DNA of 64,000 nucleotides from Bradyrhizobium icense. GTDB taxonomy: Bacteria > Pseudomonadota > Alphaproteobacteria > Rhizobiales > Xanthobacteraceae. The notes under the pieces were generated by a model that did no database searches, was not told the origin of the DNA, and saw only the letters and a program-made list of their open reading frames with translations. The position numbers and the translations under genes are program-made. How positions within the stretch are numbered: the stretch's first letter is position 1; every line of letters starts with the position of its first letter. Location of the stretch: NCBI RefSeq assembly GCF_001693385.1, contig NZ_CP016428.1, positions 2,666,001 through 2,730,000 of the forward strand, written 5' to 3'. Of the stretch, positions 27,595 through 35,811 are shown piece after piece.

Positions 27595-28530
27595 TCAGCC
27601 TTTCACGTGCTCCTGCCAGTACTGTTCAGCGCGCTCACGCTGTTGCTGGAACAGGCTGTGGTCGCCAATGCGACCAGTGTTGACCGTTGGCGCTTGTTCC
27701 ATCACCTGATCGCGGACGTTGAGAACGAACAGGTTTAAATCAGGTGTCGCTCGCAGTGCCTGCCATGGCACGATAACGTGATTCTCTCCGAACCCGAGAA
27801 AGCCGCCGCGGGCGACGATAACATGGGAAATCTGGCCAGACTGCGGATCCACGACCACGTCGTGAATGCTGCCGAGACGTTTGTCCTGTGTGTTTCGCAG
27901 CTGAGTGCCGGTCACATCATCGATGCTGATGGCCCGCTCGAGTTCTTTGACAGGTTGCGCAGCTACAATGCGTTCTTGGCGCCAGCTGGTTACGCGGCCT
28001 GGGTCAACCCCGGCCTGCCGTAGTTCTCCCACGTAATTGGTGTACAGATCGCGCAACTCGGCGACCACGCGTGCGCAACCTTCCTGGTCGCCGCGGTGTG
28101 CCAACACATTTGCTGCGGAGTAGAGAAATCGGATTTGGTAACGCGGAGAGTCGATGCCGAAGCGCGCCTCTGGACCCCAGGGTCGCGTCGCATTTGCGCG
28201 CGGTGGCGGTGCCGTGGGGGCAGCGCCCGTAGTCGCGCCGTCTGTGCGGTACGGGCCGGCGTACCCTCCCCAACGGCTTCCCCATCCGGTGAGCCAATAT
28301 CCGTCCGCCTCCATCTGATCGTTCAACGACTGCAGGTCGCGCAAGCACTGCTGCGCAAGCGGCTGTTGCGGCGTCCCTGCTTGTTGCTGCTGCTGTGACC
28401 TTGAGGGTTGCTGTTGCGTCTGCTGTGTTGATTGCCCTTGCCCTGTCGTCGGAGAACTCTGCGCGACGGCGGCTCCCGCGAGCAGTGCGCCGACCGTAGT
28501 CCCGGCAAGTAGTCTCGTTGCTAACCTCAT
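27595..28530 (-). CDS. secreted protein with helical Cys domain and PRC-barrel
   Basis: ATG 28530 follows AAGGAG by eight bases and gives 311 residues; the open frame extends 94 codons further upstream without support. Residues 1-23 are a signal peptide (LLAGTTVGALLAGAAVAQ). A Gln/Ser/Thr-rich linker follows (to about 52). Next is a helical domain with QCLRDLQSLNDQM and GCARVVAELRDLYTNYVGEL (about 60-180), then a PRC-barrel with ISIDDVTGTQLRN, LGSIHDVVVDPQSGQISHVI and NHVIVPWQAL (about 205-275). The helical part resembles the small exported protein at 57850. The role is unknown; it lies between duplicated ctaG/exchanger junctions. Confidence 0.75.
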   Translation of the reverse strand: MRLATRLLAGTTVGALLAGAAVAQSSPTTGQGQSTQQTQQQPSRSQQQQQAGTPQQPLAQQCLRDLQSLNDQMEADGYWLTGWGSRWGGYAGPYRTDGATTGAAPTAPPPRANATRPWGPEARFGIDSPRYQIRFLYSAANVLAHRGDQEGCARVVAELRDLYTNYVGELRQAGVDPGRVTSWRQERIVAAQPVKELERAISIDDVTGTQLRNTQDKRLGSIHDVVVDPQSGQISHVIVARGGFLGFGENHVIVPWQALRATPDLNLFVLNVRDQVMEQAPTVNTGRIGDHSLFQQQRERAEQYWQEHVKG

Positions 28531-29047
28531 ACTATATCTCCTTGGCTTGGCACGCGCACAACTCGCGGTGTGAAGTTCACCCGGCAACAAGGCGCGGCTT
28601 TGCGGATGCGGCGCTCTCACCGCCGCTAATTTGAAGACAAAGATGTCGAAGGTTCTTCGTTTCAGAGTTGGCGGCGCGCGTGAACAAAATGCCGCCAAAG
28701 AACCGCAGACGCGGCTTGTATTGGCCTGCCAGTCTAACTGCCAAATCGCGGCGAGACCTTCGGTGCAGCGCTCGCGGTGCTGGCTGACATCATCACCCTT
28801 CTTCCGCTGCACGTGCGTCGCTCATCAAGCGTGCACACCTGTCGTAAAGGCGCAAGCATCGACTGAAGTTCCTCGCAACGCATTGCTTAGATGAGGTGTG
28901 AAACGACTGCGGCTGGATCTTGCCAGGATGCTTGGCGAACTACCGCGCCTTGTACCCGACGGCATCTTTGGCGAGGTGCGTACGCTTCCGGACTGACATA
29001 AAAATTCTTAGATTTAACTCTTGAGCCGCTGCCGGTCAAAAGGAGCA

Positions 29048-29222
29048 CAGAGGCGCGATGACGTTCGGATTCTCGCCGATCGAGGATCAACAGCTGGCGG
29101 GCCTCATCATGTGGGTGCCTATGGGGATGATCTACCTGCTCAGCGCGCTCGTGATTGTCAGCCGCGGATTGTTCGCTCCGTCGCTCGAGCAGTCGTCAGC
29201 GACGGCGCGAAGCGCTCGCTGA
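29048..29222 (+). pseudogene. copy B: 3' end of ctaG only
   Basis: The frame from about 29058 to TGA 29220-29222 repeats the last 55 or so codons of ctaG (GFSPIEDQQLAGLIMWVPMG, MIYLLSALVIVSRGLFAPS) with only a few changes (SLEQSSATARSAR instead of SPEHSPATARSDR). There is no upstream part of the gene. It faces the intact exchanger gene just as full-length ctaG faces the exchanger tail in copy A. Confidence 0.9.
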
Positions 29223-29248
29223 CCTGCGGGGCAGAACCTGCGACCGCC

Positions 29249-30322
29249 TCAATCTTGAATGAAGTAAAGAAGCACGATCCCGGCGACGAAGGTGACGAGC
29301 GCGGCCACGGCGTCATAACCCATCCGGAGAAATGTCTTGTTCTCCCGCTCCAGCAATCCGACGAGGAAAATTCCAGTCAGGATAATTCCGACCGTTGCTG
29401 CCACCGCTTCGAACCGCCCGGCCTGGTTCAGCACAGGCTCGCCGGCATAGAAGAGGTCGGCGAGGAAGATCAGGCCGAGCGTGAGAATGTTGGTGCCGAA
29501 CACGTCGCCGAAAACCATTTCGTAGCGCCGCAGCCGCACCGCCGAAATGATTGAGCTCAGCTCGGGCAGCGAAGTTGCAAACCCGACAAGAACGTGGCCC
29601 ACTATGCCAGAACCGAGACCTGTAAGTTTCGCGACAGCATCTCCACTCTGGGCGAGACAAAAGCCAGCGACGAGGATGGCCGCCGCGCAGAGCGCAGTAA
29701 GCAGCATCAACGTCGTGAGCGAGCGCTCGGCGGTTTCGTTATCCTGTTCCCCGTTCTCCCGGTCTTCCTTGCGTTCGGTTGAGTGCCGATCGCGCCGTTC
29801 TTTCAAGCGCCATGGAGCGCGCCCACCGTATCCTGCCGATATCCAAAAGGCGACCACCACGTAGCCGACGAGTGCCACCGACCAGGCACCGACAGGACCA
29901 AGGCTAACGTCGCCCACAAGCACCGCACAGAGTGTCAGCGCGAGCGCGCCGACCACAAGAACACCTTGCATCAGCGTGGTGGGACGTCCGATCGTAGAGG
30001 TGATGGCGTCGCGTCCCAGCACGGCATCCGCAACCGCGATCAGGACGACGTTGATCGAGACGCTGCCGAGAAGGTTGTTGGTAGCGAGGGCTGCGTTGCC
30101 GATGTAGCCGGAGGTTGAAACCGCCGCAATCTCCGGTAGCGAGGTGATGGTGCCCATGAGCAGCATGCCAACGAATGCTTCTCCGAGCCCGGTCTTGTCG
30201 GCAATTGCATCCAGGTACTGGGCGAGCTTGTAGCCCGCGATCCAGACGATGCTCGCAGCGACTGCAAAGATCGCGAGGTTGGCAGGAAGCCCGAGGCCGC
30301 TGAAATCGCCGAGGCTCATCAT
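29249..30322 (-). CDS. Na+/Ca2+ exchanger family (CaCA) membrane protein
   Basis: The protein of about 357 residues has the two-fold repeat of the CaCA family. The first alpha repeat reads GMLLMGTITSLPEIAAVSTSG with NLLGSVSINVVL; the second reads GHVLVGFATSLPELSSIISA with GDVFGTNILTLG. A charged cytoplasmic loop (about 170-205, rich in Arg/Glu/Asp) lies between them. Such antiporters move Ca2+ or other cations against Na+ or H+. The start is one of two adjacent ATGs (30322/30319) or GTG 30328; none has a strong ribosome site, which fits translational coupling to the upstream gene that ends at 30330. It may be the last gene of the caa3 oxidase operon. Confidence 0.85.
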   Translation of the reverse strand: MMSLGDFSGLGLPANLAIFAVAASIVWIAGYKLAQYLDAIADKTGLGEAFVGMLLMGTITSLPEIAAVSTSGYIGNAALATNNLLGSVSINVVLIAVADAVLGRDAITSTIGRPTTLMQGVLVVGALALTLCAVLVGDVSLGPVGAWSVALVGYVVVAFWISAGYGGRAPWRLKERRDRHSTERKEDRENGEQDNETAERSLTTLMLLTALCAAAILVAGFCLAQSGDAVAKLTGLGSGIVGHVLVGFATSLPELSSIISAVRLRRYEMVFGDVFGTNILTLGLIFLADLFYAGEPVLNQAGRFEAVAATVGIILTGIFLVGLLERENKTFLRMGYDAVAALVTFVAGIVLLYFIQD

Positions 30323-30329
30323 CGACACA

Positions 30330-30689
30330 CTACCCGCATGGTTGGACGAGCAGGGCTGGCAGGCCGCTCCAGCCGATCGCGACCAGTGACAGCAGCGCCA
30401 CCGCTACCGCGAGTTGGCGCAGGAAATCGGTGGACGGCTCCCGCGTATCCATGATGCGGTCCGGGACCCGCAGCGCGATGATCAGCAAGGCGAGGACCGC
30501 GGCTGCCGCAAATGCCGTACCGAGGGCGATTGTGACGGGTACCACGCCGAATCCGAGCAGTTGCAGCTCCTGAAAATTGCGGGCGCAGGCGAGCGCATTG
30601 AGCACGTACACGAAGAGGAAGTGCGCAGCCCAGATGAGCAGCCCTCCCAGCACAAAGAGCGATTTGCGCATGAAGCCCGTCTCGTCCAT
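30330..30689 (-). CDS. small membrane protein of the caa3 oxidase operon
   Basis: The 119-residue protein has three hydrophobic helices: SLFVLGGLLIWAAHFLFVYV, VPVTIALGTAFAAAAVLALLIIAL and LAVAVALLSLVAIGWSGLPAL. Its start is seven bases after the subunit I-III stop, so it is translated from the same message. Its place suggests a small accessory or subunit IV-like protein of the oxidase. No catalytic motif is visible. Confidence 0.7.
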   Translation of the reverse strand: MDETGFMRKSLFVLGGLLIWAAHFLFVYVLNALACARNFQELQLLGFGVVPVTIALGTAFAAAAVLALLIIALRVPDRIMDTREPSTDFLRQLAVAVALLSLVAIGWSGLPALLVQPCG

Positions 30690-30695
30690 GTGCGC

Positions 30696-33275
30696 TCACC
30701 CGAGGATTCGTGGAAACAGGTGAACGATCGCGAGCGACACGAGTCCCTGCACGACGCTGTAGTGCCAGAACAGCTGCGTGTTATCGAATGTGACGCGGCG
30801 CTCGGCGGACAGGCGGCCCGTGAGTGAACGGGCGATCGTGTAGAGGCCCATGAGCACCAGCACTGTCGCAAAGAATCCCTGCCAGGCAGCAAGGGTGTAG
30901 ACGATCGCGCCGTAGCTGGTCGCCGACGGCGCGAGCCCCGCAGCGCGCTGCCCGAACACCTCGATGGTGACGGGTAGCGACACGAACAGTATTGCGGCGA
31001 GGAGGGCGAGGACGACGGAAGCGGAACTGCGGTTCGGCACCCGGGCGAGCAGCCGGCCAGCTGAGAGCACCGCGGTGCTGCTCAACACGTACAGCGCAGC
31101 CGCCGCGGCAGGCCAGCCGAGACCAGGCAAGCTGGCCCGTTCGCGTGGCCAAAGCTGCGGGTTAACGGTCCAGAGAAAGAAATAGGAGAACAGCAGGCAC
31201 GCGAAGGCGGTTGCCGCGACGAGGATCAGTACGATCATCGCCCACCAGCTGTGGCTGACCGACCCCGTGACATAGGCGGGAAGGGTGATACCGCCGCCGA
31301 CATCGACCGGCGGCACATCCGGACCGGGGTCGGAATCCCAGATCCACCAGATCACGGAGGCGATCGCCAGTGCGCCGCAGGCGAACGCCGGGACGTAGAT
31401 CTGGATCGTCAAGCCGAAGAAGAAGGCGGCGGTGAACACTGCCGCCAGAACCGTCGGCCAGCTCGGACCGGGCATTCTCAACAGATACTGCGGCCGCGCC
31501 TCGATAGGACTGGTGACGATGGTCTCGCGGGACCTAGTGGGAGCACCTGGCAGATAGTACCGGCCGTCCTGCACGTCGGCGGCGAGATTCGGCTGATCCC
31601 AAAGCGGTTCGCGGCTTGTGACGATCGGAATCGATCGCGTCTGGTAATTTCCGGTCGGCAGCCATTCGAGCGTACCGGCGTTCCAGGGATTGCCCGCGCT
31701 TGCCCCGAATGGACGGAAGTTTTTCGCGAGATCAATCAAGAACACAAGAACTCCGGCTCCGATCAAGAACGCGCCAATCGTCGAGATCATGTTCAGCGGT
31801 CCCCAGCCCATGGCCGCAATGTAGGTGTAGGTACGCCGTGGCATACCCATCAGCCCCGTCAGATGCATGGTGAAGAAGGTGACGTTGACGCCAATGAACA
31901 TGAGCCAGAACGCCGTCTTGCCGAGCCGTTCGGAGAGGGGCGTCCGCGAAATGGTTGGTGTCCAATAATAGAAGGCGGCAAACAGCGGGAAGACCATCCC
32001 GCCGATCAGCACGTAGTGAAAATGAGCGACAACGAAGTAGGTGTCGTGCGCCTGCCAGTCGAAAGGCGCCATCGCCACCATGACGCCCGTCAATCCGCCC
32101 ATCGTGAAGATGAACAGGAAGCCCAGAACAAAATAGGAGGGCGTCTTCCACTGCAACGTGCCTGAGGCGAAGGTTGCGATCCACGCGAACACCTGGATGC
32201 CACTCGGAAGCGATACGGCCATGCTGGCGGCGGAAAAGAAGCTGACCGACAGCAGCGGGAGACCGGTCGTGAACATGTGGTGTACCCACAGTCCGAACGA
32301 TAGGAATCCGGTACCGATGACGGCCAGCACCACCAGCCGGTAGGCCACCAGCGGCGTCTGTGCCATCGCCGGCACGATCATCGACACCATGCCCGCGGCA
32401 GGCAGGAAGATGATGTAGACCTCAGGATGGCCGAAGAACCAGAACAGATGCTGCCACAGCAGTGGGTCGCCGCCTTTCTCCGCGAGGAAGAAGGGCCAGT
32501 GGAATGCTCGCTCGACCTCGAGGAGCACCGTCGCGACAATAATGGCGGGAAAGGCGAAAACGATCATCAGGGCGAAGATCAGCATTGCCCACGAATAGAC
32601 CGGTAATTTGTCGAGCGATTGCCCCGGTGCGCGCGTCTTGAGAACGCCAACGATGATCTCGATCGCGCCCGCGATGGCCGAGATTTCGATGAAGCCGATG
32701 CCCAGCAGCCAGAAGTCAGCATTGATGCCCGACGAAAACGTATAGCTCGTCAAGGGCGGATACATGAACCATCCGCCGTCTGGAGCCAGGCCAAAGAAGA
32801 GACTGCAAAAGAATGCAAGGCCACCGACGAAGTATGCCCAGAATGCGTATGCCGAGAGTCGCGGAAACGGCAGGTCGCGGGCAGCCTGCAAATTCGGAAG
32901 CAGATACACGCCCATCGCCTCGACGGCCGGCACGGCAAACAGGAACATCATCAGGGTGCCATGCATCGTGAACAGCTGATTGTAGAGTGCGTGGCCGATC
33001 AACCTGCTCTCCGGCAGGGCCAGCTGCGTGCGCATCATCAGCGCCAGAATCCCCGCCAGGACGAAGAACAGCACCGATGCTCCGACGTACCAGACGCCGA
33101 CATAGCTGTTGTTGACCGCCGAGATGAGATGGACCCCCCGCGGCGGCGCCCAGATCCGCTCCAGCTCCTCGAGTTCGCCTTCGGGACGCGGAAGACTATT
33201 TGGAAATTCGCTCTCCCCAATCGATCTTTTCGCCCGCGTGTCCGCGATGGCTGAGTGTTGGGCGATCGTCGTCAC
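30696..33275 (-). CDS. caa3-type cytochrome c oxidase subunit I fused to subunit III
   Basis: The 859-residue protein carries a full heme-copper subunit I (about 40-570) followed by a subunit III-like part (about 610-859). Ligands are present: His105 and His420 for heme a, His418 for heme a3, and CuB ligands His283, His332 and His333, with Tyr287 in HPEVY. Glu285 marks a type A1 D-channel end and Asp134 its entry. The D-channel asparagines are replaced (GVY for GNY; LSAYAFW for MNNLSYW). The K-channel lysine is Gln361 (SGIQVFAWIA instead of TGIKxFSWIA). It overlaps subunit II by four bases (ATGA). The fused architecture recalls Thermus caa3. It would reduce oxygen to water and pump protons. 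Confidence 0.9.
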   Translation of the reverse strand: MTTIAQHSAIADTRAKRSIGESEFPNSLPRPEGELEELERIWAPPRGVHLISAVNNSYVGVWYVGASVLFFVLAGILALMMRTQLALPESRLIGHALYNQLFTMHGTLMMFLFAVPAVEAMGVYLLPNLQAARDLPFPRLSAYAFWAYFVGGLAFFCSLFFGLAPDGGWFMYPPLTSYTFSSGINADFWLLGIGFIEISAIAGAIEIIVGVLKTRAPGQSLDKLPVYSWAMLIFALMIVFAFPAIIVATVLLEVERAFHWPFFLAEKGGDPLLWQHLFWFFGHPEVYIIFLPAAGMVSMIVPAMAQTPLVAYRLVVLAVIGTGFLSFGLWVHHMFTTGLPLLSVSFFSAASMAVSLPSGIQVFAWIATFASGTLQWKTPSYFVLGFLFIFTMGGLTGVMVAMAPFDWQAHDTYFVVAHFHYVLIGGMVFPLFAAFYYWTPTISRTPLSERLGKTAFWLMFIGVNVTFFTMHLTGLMGMPRRTYTYIAAMGWGPLNMISTIGAFLIGAGVLVFLIDLAKNFRPFGASAGNPWNAGTLEWLPTGNYQTRSIPIVTSREPLWDQPNLAADVQDGRYYLPGAPTRSRETIVTSPIEARPQYLLRMPGPSWPTVLAAVFTAAFFFGLTIQIYVPAFACGALAIASVIWWIWDSDPGPDVPPVDVGGGITLPAYVTGSVSHSWWAMIVLILVAATAFACLLFSYFFLWTVNPQLWPRERASLPGLGWPAAAAALYVLSSTAVLSAGRLLARVPNRSSASVVLALLAAILFVSLPVTIEVFGQRAAGLAPSATSYGAIVYTLAAWQGFFATVLVLMGLYTIARSLTGRLSAERRVTFDNTQLFWHYSVVQGLVSLAIVHLFPRILG

Positions 33276-34300
33276 TTGAGATTCTCGAGATAGGTCGCGA
33301 CCGCCCGGAGCTCCTCGCCCTGCAGGTTGGCGAACGAAGGCATCAGATTATCGGGCTTCAAATGCTGTGCGGATGCGATCCAGCCCGCTATCGTGCCGGC
33401 ATTGTTCGGGAAGCTTCCCGCGGCAATCGACCGGCGGCTGCCAAAGTGGGTGAGATCAGGGCCAATCTGGCCGGAAGCCGTCGTACCACGCACCGTGTGA
33501 CAAGCGCCACACCCGGTGGCGATGAACAACTCCCTTCCTTTAACGCCCAGCTCGGTGACGGGCTCGCTCGCGGGCTTCTGCTGATCCTCAAGCCAGGTCG
33601 GAAAGCGGTCCCGCTCCATCGCAACGACGTAGAAGGCCATCAGTGCATGCTGCGCGCCGCAATACTCTGCGCACTGGCCGCGATAGACCCCGGGCCGCCC
33701 GGCCGAGAACTGATAACGGTTGACGCGCCCGGGTATCATGTCCAGCTTTCCGGCCAGGCTGGGAACCCAGAACGAATGGATGACGTCGTTGGTCTTCAGG
33801 ACGAATTCCACCGGCACGCCCGTTGGAATGCGGATTTCGTTTGCTGTCACGAACTGCCGATCGCCCCGGGGACCGACATAGTACACTCGCCACCACCAGC
33901 GTTCGCCGACGACTTCGATACGCATTGCGGGATTCTCGCGCGCGGTCGAACGGCTCGTAAGCGTCAGCCCGTAGACTAGAAGAATTGTGAGAACAACAAT
34001 CGGCATCGCAATGCCGAAGACGATGACGAAGTGACGCCCTGCCATCCAGCCGCGCCTTGCCCCACCAAATACCGCGTGCGCCGTAAATGCAACAACGAGC
34101 AGAAGAATAGCCGCGGCACCTGCAAACATGATCCAGCTCAGCGTTCCGGTCGCCCCCGCACTCGGTCCGGCCGTGATCAGCGCCGATTGCATCCACATGA
34201 GCGCCGGCCGGCTGCCGTGGCTGTCGTTCGGCAATATCCAGGTGCACCCGGGGACAGTTGCGCCGGCAACCAGAATTGCGAGGAGGGCGAGCGCTCTCAT
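33272..34300 (-). CDS. caa3-type cytochrome c oxidase subunit II with C-terminal heme c domain
   Basis: The 342-residue protein starts with a probable lipoprotein signal (Cys19 in TVPGC) and two membrane helices (about 55-75 and 90-112). A CuA domain carries His175, Cys210, Glu212, Cys214, His218 and Met221. A fused class I cytochrome c domain has Cys264-Gly-Ala-Cys-His268 and the distal Met320 in DNLMPSF. This is the caa3 type of subunit II, which takes electrons straight from its own heme c. It overlaps the upstream cytochrome c gene and the downstream subunit I-III gene by four bases each, so all three are translationally coupled. Confidence 0.92.
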   Translation of the reverse strand: MRALALLAILVAGATVPGCTWILPNDSHGSRPALMWMQSALITAGPSAGATGTLSWIMFAGAAAILLLVVAFTAHAVFGGARRGWMAGRHFVIVFGIAMPIVVLTILLVYGLTLTSRSTARENPAMRIEVVGERWWWRVYYVGPRGDRQFVTANEIRIPTGVPVEFVLKTNDVIHSFWVPSLAGKLDMIPGRVNRYQFSAGRPGVYRGQCAEYCGAQHALMAFYVVAMERDRFPTWLEDQQKPASEPVTELGVKGRELFIATGCGACHTVRGTTASGQIGPDLTHFGSRRSIAAGSFPNNAGTIAGWIASAQHLKPDNLMPSFANLQGEELRAVATYLENLK

Positions 34301-34740
34301 TTCGTCAAGGTGTACAGGTAGGCGGTGATATGGGTTGCGTCTTGGTGCGAGATCGGCAGTTGCGGCATTGCCGTTTGCGGTACCAGCGACGGTGCGTTAC
34401 GCACCCAGGTAACGAGCGTCCTGGGCTCGTTAGGAACTATTCCCGCGATGTACGTCCGCCGGGCGAACGTGTTCAACGGTGGACCGACAATTCCGACGGC
34501 GCCAGGAATGCCTGGAATCGCGTGGCAAACACCGCATCCGACTTCCGCAATGAGGTCTCGGCCTATCTTCGCATCTCCGTTCACGATGCGGCGTGCTTCA
34601 GCGCGATACTGCTCGACTGGTTGATAGCCATCGGAGCAGCCGCTCAGGACCAGCGCCGCCGCTATGCCGGCGACCGCCGCGCAGTACGCCCGATGCGCGG
34701 GTCGATTCTCTCCAGGAATGCAGTCGTCTGGCCAGTTCAT
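34297..34740 (-). CDS. lipoprotein cytochrome c, first gene of the caa3 operon
   Basis: ATG 34740 follows GGAGAAGG; a longer frame upstream (to 34926) has poor composition. The 147-residue protein has a lipobox with Cys35 (ALVLSGC), then one heme motif Cys69-Gly-Val-Cys-His73 and a distal Met125 in QTAMPQL. It is a membrane-anchored class I cytochrome c. Its stop overlaps the subunit II start (ATGA), so it probably donates electrons to the oxidase. Upstream at 34941-34965 is an EcfG-like motif. Confidence 0.85.
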   Translation of the reverse strand: MNWPDDCIPGENRPAHRAYCAAVAGIAAALVLSGCSDGYQPVEQYRAEARRIVNGDAKIGRDLIAEVGCGVCHAIPGIPGAVGIVGPPLNTFARRTYIAGIVPNEPRTLVTWVRNAPSLVPQTAMPQLPISHQDATHITAYLYTLTK

Positions 34741-34940
34741 TTCCCTTCTCCGAAAGCGTTGGGTCCGTCGGCCTTGGCGGCATACCTTGGTGGCGGAAGG
34801 TTTGGACGGCGCGCTCGGCGAGGCCGAGACATTCTTTTGTTCGCAGAGATCGCCGCCCGATTCCTCCCGCGTCGCATGCGCCTGCGTGGGGGGTCTGATC
34901 CGCATCAACGATATGCTCCCGCGCATGGAACTCGTCGGTA

Positions 34941-34965
34941 AACCTCTCCGGGCGAGGTTTGTTCC
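34941..34965 (-). promoter_or_regulatory. EcfG-like promoter motif upstream of the caa3 oxidase operon
   Basis: On the minus strand GGAAC (34961-34965) and GGTT (34941-34944) are 16 bases apart, about 200 bases before the cytochrome c start at 34740. There is one mismatch to GGAAC-N16-CGTT. The long leader between the motif and the gene makes this call weaker than the others. Confidence 0.45.
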
Positions 34966-35133
34966 TCAGCGGAACAGCAAGCGATGGACGGGTCAAATAC
35001 AGGTGCGTCATTCCCAGCGATGCCTGATGACCGCACGATCACGTACCGTCGCAAAAGTCGTGGTCTCGAATCGAACCATCGAGAGTACAGCGCCGTTAAC
35101 CGTCTACTCACGCGCGCCGGTAGGAGACACCAA

Positions 35134-35811
35134 ATGTTGCAGTCATTCTGGGCTATTGGCCTGGTTCTCCTGTTGGTGGGATGCGATTTCCCCCGAGATT
35201 CCAATGGAGCACTGTCGCGCATCCGCCGCGAAGGTGTTTTGCGTGCAGGCTACTGCGAGCGGCCGCCCTGGGTCGAGAATACGAACGGTAACCCTGAAGG
35301 GATCGAGCCCCAGCTGATCGAGAGGTTCGCATCCCGCCTTGGTGCCAGGGTGGAGTGGACCGCGGGAACGGAATCGTCGCTGATCGAAGCGTTGCGTGTC
35401 GGACAGATTGAGGTTCTCATTGGCGGATTTCTTAGCGACACCGCCTGGGCATCACGGGCTGCCATCAGCCACGCCTACAAGGAAGCGAAGGTCGTCGTCA
35501 GCTTTCCAACTGCAGATTCCGTCCGGGCGCTGACCGATCTTGAGGGCGCAGTCGTTGCGTATCGCCCTGCGCGACCGGATTTTGCAGCGTTGATCACGAG
35601 CCGTGAAGCGCGTCCCGAGGCGCGCAACGATTGGCGTGGGCAGATCGCCGTCGCCTATGAGTTCGAGCTCAGCGAAGATGTCCATCGTTCCCGGCCGTTG
35701 AAAACCGAGAAGCACGTCATTCTCGTGACGTCGGGAGAAAACGGACTTCTGTACGCCCTGGATCACTTCCTGATGCGGCCAGGACAGCTTGCAGGCGCAA
35801 ACAAGTCATGA
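35134..35811 (+). CDS. lipoprotein of the periplasmic substrate-binding protein family 3
   Basis: ATG 35134 follows GGAGACACC; the frame extends 50 codons upstream without a supported start. The 225-residue protein has a lipoprotein signal (LLLVGC). It then shows the family 3 binding-protein pattern: ALSRIRREGVLRAGYCERPPW, EGIEPQLIERFASRLGARVEW and SLIEALRVGQIEVLIGGF. It is shorter than typical members, and no ABC permease follows. Instead its stop overlaps the start of a cation efflux gene by four bases. A sensing role for the pair is possible but not shown. Confidence 0.75.
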   Translation: MLQSFWAIGLVLLLVGCDFPRDSNGALSRIRREGVLRAGYCERPPWVENTNGNPEGIEPQLIERFASRLGARVEWTAGTESSLIEALRVGQIEVLIGGFLSDTAWASRAAISHAYKEAKVVVSFPTADSVRALTDLEGAVVAYRPARPDFAALITSREARPEARNDWRGQIAVAYEFELSEDVHRSRPLKTEKHVILVTSGENGLLYALDHFLMRPGQLAGANKS

